Part shown: positions 16,798-27,541 of the stretch, piece by piece
Layout: every line of letters begins with the position of its first letter
Position numbering within the stretch: position 1 is the stretch's first letter
The notes under the pieces: generated by a model
Databases searched by the model: none
The model's input: the letters and a program-made list of their open reading frames with translations, nothing else
What the model was told of the DNA's origin: nothing
Source: Corallococcus silvisoli
GTDB taxonomy: Bacteria; Myxococcota; Myxococcia; Myxococcales; Myxococcaceae
Reading direction: 5' to 3'
Assembly (NCBI RefSeq): GCF_009909145.1
Contig: NZ_JAAAPJ010000006.1
Location: 434,001 to 498,000, forward strand
DNA length: 64,000 bases
Translations under genes and position numbers: made by a program

Positions 16798-16910
16798 GGG
16801 GGTCTCCTCGACAGGGACGGTTGAGAAAGCTTCCGTGTCCCCTCGAAAATGAGCCCCCCGCGGGGCACCGGCAATCCACGCCGCCCGCCTGCCTGCCGGG
16901 CCCTGCTCCG

Positions 16911-17588
16911 TCAGCGAGGGGCCGTCGGCGGCCGGCTGTCGGGGCTGCCGGGCTTCACGTCCAGCAGCACCATCCCCAGCGCGAGCACGCGGGAAAGCGT
17001 CTCGCGCAGCGTGTAGCGCCAGGGGGTCGCGCGGCCCTCGTCCGCCGCCACGCCCCACGCGTCGATGCCCACCGAATTGGCGATGAACAGCGCCCGCGAC
17101 AGGTGGAAGCGCTGCGTGACGAGCACCGCCCGGGTCGCGCCGAACACCGTGTGGGCCCTCAGGCAGCTGTCATAGGTGGACAGCCCCGCCTCGTCGCCCA
17201 GCACCGCCGCCTCCGGCACCCCGCGCTCCAGCAGGTAGCGCCGCATGGCCCGCGTCTCGGCGTGGAAGGGCGCGGAGTTGTCCCCGCTCACCAGCAGCGC
17301 CTGCACCTTGCCCTGCCGCCACAGCGCGATGGCCGCGTCCAGCCGCTGCGCCAGCACCGGCGAGGGCACCGCGCCCGGCGCCAGCCCCGCCCCGAACACC
17401 AGCGCCAGGGGCGCCTCCGGGGCCACGGCCAGCGGCACGATGCGGCCCTGGTAGCGCAGGCGCACGAAGTGAGACAGCCCCAGCACCACGGCCAGGGCCA
17501 GCCCGAGCAGCCCCAGGCCCCTGCGCACCCACACCCTGGTCGTGCCGCCTGCCCTCATGGACCCCACGAAACGCTCGGAAGGAGCCAT
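16911..17588 (-). CDS. SanA/YdcF-like membrane-anchored protein (DUF218)
   Basis: About 225 aa. An N-terminal TM segment (LGLLGLALAVVLGLSHFVRL) is followed by a DUF218 domain with SanA hallmarks: ALVFGAGLAPGAVPSPVLAQ, LLVSGDN, GVPEAAVLGDEAGLSTYDSC, VLVTQRFHLSRALFIANSVG and GVAAD. SanA in enterobacteria supports the envelope permeability barrier; its biochemistry is unclear. Start ATG 17588 is preceded by GGAAGAG; ATG 17558 is an alternative that still keeps the TM helix. It is transcribed divergently from atpG. Confidence 0.82.
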   Translation of the reverse strand: MAPSERFVGSMRAGGTTRVWVRRGLGLLGLALAVVLGLSHFVRLRYQGRIVPLAVAPEAPLALVFGAGLAPGAVPSPVLAQRLDAAIALWRQGKVQALLVSGDNSAPFHAETRAMRRYLLERGVPEAAVLGDEAGLSTYDSCLRAHTVFGATRAVLVTQRFHLSRALFIANSVGIDAWGVAADEGRATPWRYTLRETLSRVLALGMVLLDVKPGSPDSRPPTAPR

Positions 17589-17704
17589 TCTCTTCCGGCG
17601 AGCGACCCACGAAAAGCGCACCGTGCGGCCCGGCGCCGGGAACTGTTCACGCCCGCCCGGCCCCTGGACGGCCGGTGGCCAGGCCCGTTCCGGGCACCCC
17701 GCCG

Positions 17705-17733
17705 TTGACCGGCCTCCGCCCCGCCTATATAGG
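17705..17733 (+). promoter_or_regulatory. Sigma-70-type promoter of atpG
   Basis: TTGACC (17705-17710), 17-nt spacer, TATAGG (17728-17733), then a GC-rich stretch GGGGGCCCGCC. An almost identical arrangement precedes atpD. Transcription would start near 17740, giving a ~75-nt leader. GC-rich discriminators are associated with stringent (ppGpp) and growth-rate control, which fits ATP synthase. Confidence 0.65.
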
Positions 17734-17813
17734 GGGCCCGCCGTCCCATTAAGGCCAGCCCGGGCCGTTTCCGGGGCGCGCGCCGCACGTCGTCCCAGAG
17801 GAGTTTCCGGTCC

Positions 17814-18713
<900 letters not shown>

Positions 18714-18755
18714 CTCCGCCAGGGGGACGGTCCGCCGCCCCGCCTCAGCCCACGA

Positions 18756-18793
18756 GGGCCCGCTTCCCGCCTCACGGCGCGGAAGGCGGGCCC
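18756..18793 (+). terminator. Hairpin after atpG (terminator or attenuator)
   Basis: GGGCCCGCTTCC (18756-18767) pairs with GGAA-G-GCGGGCCC (18781-18793) with one bulge; it is followed by TTCGTCGTTCC rather than a pure T-run. It may reduce read-through so that atpG and atpD can be set independently. Confidence 0.55.
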
Positions 18794-18906
18794 TTCGTCG
18801 TTCCAGGAGGGCGTCCGGGCAGGCGGAGGGCAAGGATGCACAGGGGGGGCTGGCGCGCCGGACACCGCTCCGCTAAGCGGGACTTACGTGCGCGGACCCG
18901 GGAGGC

Positions 18907-20472
<1,566 letters not shown>

Positions 20473-20492
20473 CCCCGCCGTCCGGGAACCCC

Positions 20493-21050
20493 ATGCGCCT
20501 GACCGCCGCGCTCGTCCTGCTCGTCTGTGGTGCCGCGCCTTCCGCCCTGGCGGAGGAGCGCGGCAGCCGGGCACGGGTGAGCGCGAACGGCCTCTACAGC
20601 GTGCGCACGGTGGACGTGGGCGTGGGGAAGTGCCGGCTGGAGATGCTCAAGGAGAACGGGCCTCTCTGGGCGGCGGACGTGTGCGTGGGGACGGTGGATG
20701 ACCTGTACTTCGCGTCCAACGACGGGGAGAAGGTCTGGGTGCTCTACCCGCTGGTGGAGAAGGGCAAGCCGCTCCCCAGCAAGAGCAAGAAGAAGAAGCG
20801 CGGCGTGGACCTGTCCTGGGCGCGGGTGATGGTGGCGGCCCAGTTCGACCGCACCGGGCAGAAGCTCCAGGAGCGCCGGCTGACGGAGCTGATGACGACC
20901 AGGCAGCTCCCGGAGGTGCGGCAGATGGCGCACCACCTCAAGTGGCTGGAAGGCACGCTGGGCATTCCGGGCAAGGGCCCCCGCCTGACGGACGCCGGGA
21001 TGTTGGAGTTCGAGCCGGTGGGCGTGCAGACCCAGCGGCTGACTTTCTGA
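20493..21050 (+). CDS. Secreted protein of 185 aa inserted between atpD and atpC
   Basis: It begins with a clear Sec signal peptide (MRLTAALVLLVCGAAPSALA, cleaved before EERGS). The mature part has two cysteines (KCRLEML and DVCVGTV) that could form a periplasmic disulfide, a Lys-rich loop (SKSKKKKRG) and a hydrophilic C-terminus. I recognise no domain. It sits in the F1 operon 20 nt after atpD and 21 nt before atpC, so it must be transcribed with ATP synthase. Whether it acts on ATP synthase is unknown: F1 is cytoplasmic and this protein is exported, which argues against direct contact. The Shine-Dalgarno is weak. Confidence 0.75.
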   Translation: MRLTAALVLLVCGAAPSALAEERGSRARVSANGLYSVRTVDVGVGKCRLEMLKENGPLWAADVCVGTVDDLYFASNDGEKVWVLYPLVEKGKPLPSKSKKKKRGVDLSWARVMVAAQFDRTGQKLQERRLTELMTTRQLPEVRQMAHHLKWLEGTLGIPGKGPRLTDAGMLEFEPVGVQTQRLTF

Positions 21051-21071
21051 TGCGGTAGCACGAGGACCTTC

Positions 21072-21476
21072 ATGGCCAAGCTGACTGTCGAGATCGTCAC
21101 CCCCGAGAAGCGCATCCTGTCCGTGCAGGCCGACGAGGCCATCGTGCCGGGCGGAGAGGGCCTGTTCGGCGTGCGTCCCGGCCACACGCCGTTCCTGTCG
21201 CTGGTGGAGCCCGGCACGCTGACCCTCATCGAGGCCGGCCGCCAGGACCGCTACTTCGTGGCCGGTGGCTTCGTGGAGGTGAGCAACGACAAGGTGCTGG
21301 TGCTCGCGGACGCCGCCGAGCACGTCACCGGCATCGACGTCTCCGGCGCCCGCCGCCGCATGGCGGAGGCCGAGGCGCGCCTCAAGGACCTGAACAGCGC
21401 GGACGCGCGCTACGCGCTGGAGCAGGCCGCGGTGCGCCGCGAGGCCGCGCGCATCGGCGCCGCCGAGTCCCGCTGA
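21072..21476 (+). CDS. atpC: F1 ATP synthase epsilon subunit
   Basis: A 134-aa epsilon subunit, which regulates and couples rotation. The N-terminal beta-barrel domain reads KLTVEIVTPEKRILSVQADE and GGEGLFGVRPGHTPFLSLVEPG; the C-terminal helical hairpin starts at SGARRRMAEAEARLKDL. Last gene of the F1 group, followed by two copies of an intrinsic terminator. Confidence 0.96.
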   Translation: MAKLTVEIVTPEKRILSVQADEAIVPGGEGLFGVRPGHTPFLSLVEPGTLTLIEAGRQDRYFVAGGFVEVSNDKVLVLADAAEHVTGIDVSGARRRMAEAEARLKDLNSADARYALEQAAVRREAARIGAAESR

Positions 21477-21518
21477 GCCCTCCCGCGCCCTCGCGTGAGG
21501 GCGCCTGATGGACCGGAA

Positions 21519-21568
21519 GGGTGGAGCCTGAGGCCCCGTGACACCGGGGCACGGCGCTCCACCCTTTT
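21519..21568 (+). terminator. atpC terminator, copy 1
   Basis: GGGTGGAGC (21519-21527) pairs with GCTCCACCC (21556-21564), with an inner GCCCCGTG/CCGGGGC stem, followed by TTTT. A strong rho-independent terminator for the F1 group. Confidence 0.88.
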
Positions 21569-21599
21569 CGCGTTTCCGGGGGCGCCTGACGTACCGGAA

Positions 21600-21649
21600 G
21601 GGTGGAGCCTGAGGCCCCGTGACACCGGGGCACGGCGCTCCACCCTTTT
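21600..21649 (+). terminator. atpC terminator, copy 2
   Basis: Identical hairpin 81 nt after copy 1 (GGGTGGAGC at 21600-21608, GCTCCACCC at 21637-21645, then TTTT). It backs up the first terminator just before the next gene. Confidence 0.88.
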
Positions 21650-21706
21650 CGCGTTTCCGGGCGCGCGCGCGCCGCCGCCGCGCCGAAGGCATGATGCGGC
21701 GCCGCC

Positions 21707-21976
21707 ATGACCGACTCCGTCTCTCCCGTGCTGGAGCTGTTCCACCGCATCGCGGATCCCCCGTCCGCCACCGCGCGCCGCTTCGTCACCGACCACGCGC
21801 TGGAGGACCGCGTGCGCTTCCGCAACCTCACCTACGCGGAGGTGGAGCAGGACTGGCGGGAGCGCGGCGGCCACACGTCCCCCGCGCTGTGGGACGGCAC
21901 GCGGCTGCACCAGGGCGCGGAGGCCGTGGTGGCGCGGCTGCTCGCGGTGGTCAACCTGGGCCGCGACGGAGGGTGA
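21707..21976 (+). CDS. Small glutaredoxin/GST-N-like protein without cysteines
   Basis: An 89-aa protein. The pattern VLELFHRIADPPSATARRFV, then RFRNLTYAEVEQDW and GGHTSPALWDGTRLHQGAEAVVARL resembles a thioredoxin/glutaredoxin-like fold with the cis-Pro loop (SPALWDG), but the positions where CxxC would be are PPSA. If the fold is right it is a non-redox member. No Shine-Dalgarno is visible before the ATG, though the codon pattern is good. Function unknown. Confidence 0.6.
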   Translation: MTDSVSPVLELFHRIADPPSATARRFVTDHALEDRVRFRNLTYAEVEQDWRERGGHTSPALWDGTRLHQGAEAVVARLLAVVNLGRDGG

Positions 21977-22468
21977 GCCGCGCGCCGCGCATGCGCCGCG
22001 TGGATGGCCTCGCGCTCCCCATGCGCGGCATGGATGGGCGGTGGCTCACGTGGGCAGCGGGAGGGCGCGCGCGTCAAGGTGAACACCTGATCCCGTGTGC
22101 GGTGCACGCGCACGGCGCCTTGCGCACCCACGCGCGGCCACCCGTGCGTTCCTTTCGGTCCATGCACAGCTTCCGAAGTTGGACATGGCGGGGAACTCGC
22201 GCACGTCATCGGGCTCGCCTGCTTGCTGAAACGCAGCGGGATGCGATAGCTACCGCGCCCCCGGTTGTGCCGCGGTGACGGCGGAGGAGGCGGACAGTGT
22301 CGACGCGCGCGGTGCAATTCGGCGGGACCTTTCTTGTCCATCGCTCCACCGCACCCGCTGCCTGCACGTCAAGGCCCCATGATCGAAACGCCGTCGCGTC
22401 GCGCGCCCACGCAGCGTTCATCTCGGTGCTCGTCCTTGGCTGAGGCTCGGGTAATCTCAACCCCTCCG
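21977..22468. other. Intergenic region upstream of the ADP-ribosylglycohydrolase-like gene
   Basis: 492 nt with several GTGCACGCGCAC-like palindromic fragments. A weak promoter candidate is TTGCTG (near 22223), 16-nt spacer, GATAGC. No ORF here has convincing coding features; an in-frame extension of the downstream gene reaches back to ~22379 but shows poor codon bias. Confidence 0.4.
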
Positions 22469-23500
22469 ATGCCGCTGACTCCCGCAGACCGCCAGGACAG
22501 GTTCCATGCGGCGTTTCTCGGGCTCGCCATCGGGGATGCGCTCGGCTTCCCGCTGAGGGGCATCCCCCCGGCGAGCCTGGCGCGGCTGCCAGGGCTCGCG
22601 GAGGACTTCGCCCCCCGGCCGCGCGGCAAGTTCGCCAAGGGCCAGTTCAGCGACGACACGCAGCTGCTGCTCGCCGCCGCGGAGAGCGTCATCCGCGAGG
22701 GCAAGGTGGACGGCCGCAGCGCGGCGGCGCACCTGGCGTGGCTGTGGCAGGAGGGCATCATCCTCCAGCCGCCGCGCAGCCTCTCCGAGTCGCTCCAGCG
22801 GCTCGCGGGCGGCACGCCGTGGATGAGCGCGGGCGCGCCCCTGGGCACGAAGTGCGCGTCGGTGCTCAGCCGCGCGCTGGTGGTGGGCCTCTTCGAGAGC
22901 GGCCAGCGCGCGCGCATGCCGCACGACGCGGGCGTGCTCACCGTCATCACGCACAAGGACCCCGTCTGCGCCGCCGCCGCCGCCGCGTTCGCGCAGGCGG
23001 TGGCGCTGGGCATGGAGGAGGAGGCCCTCACCCCCGCCGCCTTCTGCGAGGCCCTGTCCCTGGCCGCCGCGGTGCACGACAAGAACCTGGCGGAGGAGAT
23101 CCGCCACCTGCCGCGCCTGCTCACCTGGGACACCCAGCGCGCCCTCAACCAGCTGCGCAAGGTGGGCGTGCCCCCCAGCGAGCTGAAGGGCGTGGACGGC
23201 CTGCCGTGCCACGTGGTGCCGGTGCTGCTCACCTCCCTGTACGCGACGCTGAAGGTGCCGCACGACTTCCGCGAGGCCGTCGTCCTCACGCTGCGCTGCG
23301 GCGGCGAGGCGGACGTGGCCGCGGCCCTCACCGGCGCGCTCCTGGGCGCGCACCTGGGCACGCGCGCCATCCCCGCCCGCCTGCGCAAGCAGGTCCTGTA
23401 CGCGGAGAACCTGCTGGACACCGCGGACCGGCTGTTCCGGGCCCGCCAGGTGCGCGAGACGCTGGCCACCGCGCTCGCCCACCAGCAGCGCCGCCGTTAG
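22469..23500 (+). CDS. ADP-ribosylglycohydrolase-family protein
   Basis: A 343-aa all-helical protein of the DraG/ARH family, which removes ADP-ribose from proteins or small molecules using two Mg ions. The N-terminal signature is AAFLGLAIGDALGFPLRG, and the first metal motif is FSDDTQLLL (SDDT intact). The second motif, usually GGDxDT, reads GGEADVAAALTGALLGA, with Glu and Val substitutions. ITHKDPVCAAAAAAFA is the conserved middle helix. Activity may therefore be altered. Start ATG 22469 is chosen because it opens the conserved N-terminus; earlier in-frame codons lack good bias. Confidence 0.8.
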   Translation: MPLTPADRQDRFHAAFLGLAIGDALGFPLRGIPPASLARLPGLAEDFAPRPRGKFAKGQFSDDTQLLLAAAESVIREGKVDGRSAAAHLAWLWQEGIILQPPRSLSESLQRLAGGTPWMSAGAPLGTKCASVLSRALVVGLFESGQRARMPHDAGVLTVITHKDPVCAAAAAAFAQAVALGMEEEALTPAAFCEALSLAAAVHDKNLAEEIRHLPRLLTWDTQRALNQLRKVGVPPSELKGVDGLPCHVVPVLLTSLYATLKVPHDFREAVVLTLRCGGEADVAAALTGALLGAHLGTRAIPARLRKQVLYAENLLDTADRLFRARQVRETLATALAHQQRRR

Positions 23501-23513
23501 CCGCCGCCCAGGC

Positions 23514-23535
23514 CCCCCGTCCCACGAGGCGGGGG
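23514..23535 (+). terminator. Possible hairpin after the ADP-ribosylglycohydrolase-like gene
   Basis: CCCCCG (23514-23519) and CGGGGG (23530-23535) pair across a 10-nt loop. There is no T-run, so it is only a weak candidate. Confidence 0.3.
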
Positions 23536-23691
23536 CACCAGGCAGGCAGCCGGACGATGAAGGGGTGTGCGCCGGGACTTCTCCCGCCCACCCTTCCTGA
23601 CCACCTTGAGGGACAGACCGGGGGCGGCCGGGATGCCTGTCAGGCGTCCGCTGGCCGTTGTCCCTGGCGCCATTCTGTCGGAGGCACGGTC

Positions 23692-24096
23692 GTGGACCTC
23701 GAATCGGAACGCCTGGAGCGCAGCCAGCTGGAGACGCTCTCCACCCCGGAGCTCATCCGGCACGCGCTGTCGGAGACCCGCCTGTTGGTGAGGGCGGAGG
23801 TCATGCACGCCAAGAAGGAGCTCAAGCAGGAGCTCCAGGCCGCCAAGATGGCGGGCATCTTCCTGGGCGCGGGGGCGGTGCTGGCCCTCACGTCCCTGGC
23901 GGTGCTCCTCGTCGCGCTGGGGCTGGCCATCCCCGTGGTGGCCGCCCTGGGCGTCGCCATCGTGGGCGTGGTGCTGCTGGCGCTGGCCGGCCTCCTCCTG
24001 TTCCTGGGCTCGAAGCGGATCCCCAAGAAGCCGCTGGTCCACACCCAGGAGCGCTTGAAGACGGACCTCCAGCTGACCCGGGAGACGCTGCAATGA
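23692..24096 (+). CDS. Phage-holin-like (holin superfamily III/DUF1469) membrane protein
   Basis: A 134-aa protein. An N-terminal amphipathic helical region (STPELIRHALSETRLLVRAEVMHAKKELKQE, in part) precedes two hydrophobic helices (MAGIFLGAGAVLALTSLAVL and IPVVAALGVAIVGVVLLALAG) and a basic tail. This is the layout of YqjE-like proteins, which are bacterial envelope proteins despite the holin name. GTG 23692 is preceded by GGAGG at ideal distance. Its TGA overlaps the next ATG by 4 nt, so both are coupled. Confidence 0.75.
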   Translation: MDLESERLERSQLETLSTPELIRHALSETRLLVRAEVMHAKKELKQELQAAKMAGIFLGAGAVLALTSLAVLLVALGLAIPVVAALGVAIVGVVLLALAGLLLFLGSKRIPKKPLVHTQERLKTDLQLTRETLQ

Positions 24097-24590
24097 GCCA
24101 GGGACCCGACACGGACGCGCACGCCGAACACGCCATCACCCGCCGCATGGGCGACCGCGAGCAGGTGGAGCAGACCGCGGACCGCATCCGCGACGAGCTG
24201 CTCCTCACGCTGGAGGAGCTGGACCGCCGGCGCGCCCGCGCCACCGACCTGCGCTACCACGTCAACCAGCACCGCGACCTGCTCCTCGTCGCGGGCGCCG
24301 CCGCGCTGGTGGTGCTGGGCGCGGGCGTGGGCTTCGCCCTCTACCGCGCCCGGCACCACGACGAGCGCGTGCGCCGCCAGCGCCGCAAGGCCCTGGAGCG
24401 CGCCTGGGCCCACCCGGACCGGCTGGCCACCAGCATCGAGGACCGGCCGCTGGGCACCGAGCTGGGCCGCAAGCTGGTGATGATCTTCGCCACCACGCTC
24501 GCCACCGCCGTGGCCCGCAACTCCATGCAGTCCCTGGTGCCCTCCAGGGCCCTTGCCAAGGCGCCTGTGAACACTGATAAGAAATCGTGA
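24093..24590 (+). CDS. Single-span membrane protein, partner of the YqjE-like gene
   Basis: 165 aa. The N-terminal half is charged and helical (VEQTADRIRDELLLTLEELD, a DUF3618-like pattern), followed by one TM helix (LLLVAGAAALVVLGAGVGFALY) and a basic cytoplasmic tail. It is translationally coupled (ATGA) to the upstream gene. Such pairs often occur with CsbD/DUF883-type stress genes and may work in envelope stress. No catalytic motif; function unknown. Confidence 0.7.
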   Translation: MSQGPDTDAHAEHAITRRMGDREQVEQTADRIRDELLLTLEELDRRRARATDLRYHVNQHRDLLLVAGAAALVVLGAGVGFALYRARHHDERVRRQRRKALERAWAHPDRLATSIEDRPLGTELGRKLVMIFATTLATAVARNSMQSLVPSRALAKAPVNTDKKS

Positions 24591-24620
24591 ATGCGTGAAA
24601 TGCGAACATAAAACATACTG

Positions 24621-25964
24621 ATGCGCATGACGGACCTGCTCTATGCGCGTGCGCAGATGGGGCTGTCGCTCGCGTTCCACATCGTGTTCGCGGCGGCGGG
24701 CGTGGCGTTGCCGGTCTTGATGGTGTTGAGCGACCTGAAGCACCGGCGCACGCAGGACGCGGACTACCGGAGGCTCAGCGAGAAGCTGGCCAAGGGCACC
24801 GCCATCCTGTTCGCGGTGGGGGCGGTGTCGGGGACGGTGCTCTCCTTCGAGCTGGGCCTCCTGTGGCCGGAGTTCATGGGCCGCTACGGCGAGGTCATTG
24901 GCCTGCCGTTCAGCCTGGAGGGCGTGGCCTTCTTCACCGAGGCCATCTTCCTGGGCATCTACCTGTACGGGCGCGAGCGGGTGTCGCCGGGCCTGCACCT
25001 GTTCAGCGGCGTGATGGTGGCGGTGAGCGGCGCGGCGAGCGCGTTCTTCGTCACGCTGGTGAACACGTTCATGAACAACCCGTCCGGCTTCACGGCCACG
25101 GCCGCGGGGCCCACGGACGTGCAGCCGCTGGTGGCGATGTTCAGCCCCGGCTGGCAGTACCAGACGACGCACGTGCTCTTGTCCAGCTACCAGGCCACCG
25201 CGTTCGCGATGGCGGGCATCCACGCCTTCATCCTGCTCCGGCACCCCGGCGCGGCGTTCCACAGGAAGGCGCTGTCCGTCGCGCTGCCGCTGGCGTGCCT
25301 CACCGCGCTCGCGCAGCCGCTGGTGGGGGACCTGTCCGCGAAGCACGTGGCCCGCGCGCAGCCGGTGAAGCTGGCCGCGATGGAGGGGCAGTTCGACACG
25401 GAGGTGGGCGCGCCCCTGCGGTTGGGCGGCCTGCCGGACGTGGAGACGCGCACGGTGAGGGGCGCCATCGACGTGCCCAAGGGGCTGTCCATCCTGGCCT
25501 TTGGCGACCCGGACGCGGAGGTGAAGGGCCTGAATGCGTTCCCCCGCGACGTCTGGCCTCCGGTGGCGAAGGTGCACGTGGCCTTCCAGGTGATGGTGGG
25601 CACGGGCAGCCTGATGGCGCTGCTCGCGGCGGTGACGCTGTGGCGCCGGTGGCGGGGGCGCGAGTGGCCGCACGGCACGGGGATGATGCGCGCGTGGCTC
25701 GCGGCGGGGCCGCTGGGGCTGGTGGCGCTGGAGTCCGGGTGGCTGGTCACCGAGTGGGGCCGGCAGCCCTGGATCGTCCGGGGCGTGATGCGCACGGGCG
25801 AGGCGGTGACGCCGGTGCCGCACCTGGCCGCGCCCTTCTTCACCTTCACGGCGGTGTACCTGTTCCTGGGCGTGATGGTGCTCTTCGTGCTCTGGCGGCA
25901 GGTGGCGGCCACGCTGCCCAAGCCGCCCGGCGCCGTGGAAGGGGGAGGGGCCCATGCCCACTGA
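24621..25964 (+). CDS. cydA: Cytochrome bd-type quinol oxidase subunit I
   Basis: A 447-aa haem-bearing subunit of a terminal oxidase that passes electrons from quinol to oxygen without proton pumping. It shows DLLYARAQMGLSLAFHIVFA with the haem-ligand His, GRYGEVIGLPFSLEGVAFFTEAIFLG, and the GRQPW motif. Length and the short Q-loop are of the CIO/CydA-short type. The start is ATG 24621 or 24627; neither has a Shine-Dalgarno, and an A/T-rich CATAAAACAT lies ~10 nt upstream, so a very short leader is possible. The CydB start lies within its last 11 nt. Confidence 0.95.
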   Translation: MRMTDLLYARAQMGLSLAFHIVFAAAGVALPVLMVLSDLKHRRTQDADYRRLSEKLAKGTAILFAVGAVSGTVLSFELGLLWPEFMGRYGEVIGLPFSLEGVAFFTEAIFLGIYLYGRERVSPGLHLFSGVMVAVSGAASAFFVTLVNTFMNNPSGFTATAAGPTDVQPLVAMFSPGWQYQTTHVLLSSYQATAFAMAGIHAFILLRHPGAAFHRKALSVALPLACLTALAQPLVGDLSAKHVARAQPVKLAAMEGQFDTEVGAPLRLGGLPDVETRTVRGAIDVPKGLSILAFGDPDAEVKGLNAFPRDVWPPVAKVHVAFQVMVGTGSLMALLAAVTLWRRWRGREWPHGTGMMRAWLAAGPLGLVALESGWLVTEWGRQPWIVRGVMRTGEAVTPVPHLAAPFFTFTAVYLFLGVMVLFVLWRQVAATLPKPPGAVEGGGAHAH

Positions 25965-26973
25965 GGACGTGCTGGGGTTCGCGGTGGCGGGCACCTTCGT
26001 GCTGTACGCGCTCCTGGGCGGAGCGGACTTCGGCGGCGGGGTGTGGGACCTCCTGGCGGCCGGGCCGCGCAAGGCGGAGCAGCGCGCGCTCATCGCCCGC
26101 GCCATCGGGCCGGTGTGGGAGGTGAACCACGTCTGGCTCATCGTCGGGCTGGTGCTGCTCTTCAGCGGCTTTCCGCGCGCCTTCGCGGCGCTGAGCGTGG
26201 CCCTGCACGTGCCCCTGACGCTGCTGGTGCTGGGCATCGTGTTCCGAGGCACGGCGTTCACGTTCCGCGCCTACGACACGCGCGGCGACGCGGTGGAGCG
26301 GAACTGGGGCGTCGTCTTCAGCGTCGCGAGCGTGGTGGCGCCGCTGCTATTGGGCATGTGCGTGGGCGCGGTGGCCAGCGACGCCATCCGGATGCAGGGG
26401 CACGCGGTGGTGAGCGGCTTCTTCGCCTCGTGGCTGTCGCCCTTCGCGCTGTCCGTCGGCGTGCTGACGCTGGGGCTGTTCGCGTTCCTGGCGGCGGTGT
26501 ACCTCACGCACGAGGCGCCCACGCGCGAGCTGGCGGAGGACTTCCGGCGCCGGGCGCTGGTGACGGGCGGGCTCTTGTTCCCGCTGGCGCTGGCGGCCCT
26601 GCTCTTGTCGCGGCAGGGCGCGCCCCGGGTGTGGACGGGCCTGTCCCAGACGCCGTTCGCGCTGGCGCTGCACGCGGGCACGGCCGTGGCGGCGGTGACG
26701 GCGTTCGCGCTGCTGTGGACGCGGCGCTTCCGGGCCGCGCGGGTGGCGGCGGCCACCCAGGGCGGGCTCATCGTGCTGGGGTGGGCGGTGTCGCAGGCGC
26801 CGTACCTGGTCTATCCGACCCTGACGCTCCAGGCCGCGGCGGCGCCGCCGGCGGTGCAGCGGGTGCTGTTCGTCGCGCTCGCGGTGGGGCTGGTGACGGT
26901 GGTGCCGTCGCTGGTGCTGCTGTTCCGCGTCTTCCGTCCCCGAGCCCCGGCCCCCGGCGCGCCTACGTCTTGA
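25954..26973 (+). CDS. cydB: Cytochrome bd-type quinol oxidase subunit II
   Basis: A 339-aa polytopic subunit that pairs with CydA. The family pattern is YALLGGADFGGGVWDLLA, WEVNHVWLIVGLVLLFSGFP, and FRAYDTRGDAVERNWGVVFS. It overlaps cydA by 11 nt, so the pair is coupled. It ends overlapping the convergent WGR-like gene by 11 nt. No cydX-like small ORF was recognised after it. Confidence 0.95.
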   Translation: MPTEDVLGFAVAGTFVLYALLGGADFGGGVWDLLAAGPRKAEQRALIARAIGPVWEVNHVWLIVGLVLLFSGFPRAFAALSVALHVPLTLLVLGIVFRGTAFTFRAYDTRGDAVERNWGVVFSVASVVAPLLLGMCVGAVASDAIRMQGHAVVSGFFASWLSPFALSVGVLTLGLFAFLAAVYLTHEAPTRELAEDFRRRALVTGGLLFPLALAALLLSRQGAPRVWTGLSQTPFALALHAGTAVAAVTAFALLWTRRFRAARVAAATQGGLIVLGWAVSQAPYLVYPTLTLQAAAAPPAVQRVLFVALAVGLVTVVPSLVLLFRVFRPRAPAPGAPTS

Positions 26974-27490
26974 GCACGGGGAAGAGGGGCGGGTGCACGA
27001 CGCGGGGCTTCTCGTCGCCCCGGGCCACCAGCACGCGCGCGCCCTCCAGCAGCTCCTCCGCGTCCAGCGCCTCCACCACCGTGCGGGCGGCCGTCTCCGG
27101 GTCCATCACGCGGCAGTGCACGCGCATGACGCCTTCCTCCGTCTCGCCGCCCTCCACCTCGCCGTTGCCCGTCCAGCCGAGCGCGTCCATCAGCAGCTCC
27201 TCCACGGCGCTGCGCTGCTCGAAGTCGTGGCCGGTGCCCTTGCCCTGCACGGCGTACTCCACCAGCAGCACGGCCATGGCGTCCGGTTCGGGCTCGTCAT
27301 AGCCGGCGTCCACCAGGGACTCGGCCTCTTGGGCGATGACCATGTCGGGGTCCTCCTCCGGGGGGACGGGGACGGCCTTCTGCTCGCCGCCGTCGCCCAC
27401 GGTGCCCCAATGCACGGTGACGACCCCCTCGTGCTCCCAGGCCTCCCAGTAGCGCAGGGTGTCGCCGTCCTTCTTGTAGAGCTTCAGCAC
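26963..27490 (-). CDS. WGR-like domain protein
   Basis: 175 aa. Residues 1-45 (LYKKDGDTLRYWEAWEHEGVVTVHWGTVGDGG) follow the WGR pattern (W..G.....WGRxG), though GTVG replaces GRVG. WGR domains occur in poly(ADP-ribose) polymerases and in bacterial proteins that bind nucleic acid ends. The rest is acidic (EGGETEEGVMRVHCRVMDPE) without a recognised domain. It is convergent with cydB with an 11-nt overlap. Confidence 0.6.
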   Translation of the reverse strand: MLKLYKKDGDTLRYWEAWEHEGVVTVHWGTVGDGGEQKAVPVPPEEDPDMVIAQEAESLVDAGYDEPEPDAMAVLLVEYAVQGKGTGHDFEQRSAVEELLMDALGWTGNGEVEGGETEEGVMRVHCRVMDPETAARTVVEALDAEELLEGARVLVARGDEKPRVVHPPLFPVLKT

Positions 27491-27541
27491 TCCGTTGGCC
27501 TCATGCGCGCGGACTCTATCGCCTGCGCGGCGGAACGCGGC

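Larger units (their letters stand above)
21501..21661 (+). repeat. Tandem duplication, 81-bp unit, carrying a terminator
   Basis: Two head-to-tail copies (21501-21581 and 21582-21661) are nearly identical; the differences are near GATGGACC versus GACGTACC at the left end and at the junction. Each copy contains a full hairpin plus TTTT. Such high identity implies a recent or conversion-maintained duplication. Confidence 0.9.

Noticed and set aside
21977..22468. Searched for a tRNA or small RNA in the GC-rich palindromic stretch
   Set aside because: No cloverleaf, CCA end or terminator with T-run could be assembled.
23692..24590. Possible prophage remnant because of the holin-like gene
   Set aside because: No other phage gene is present; the protein matches the chromosomal YqjE/DUF1469 type and is coupled to a membrane protein gene.
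24594..24620. A/T-rich CATAAAACAT as a leaderless promoter of cydA
   Set aside because: No matching -35 element at proper distance; kept only as a remark in the cydA entry.
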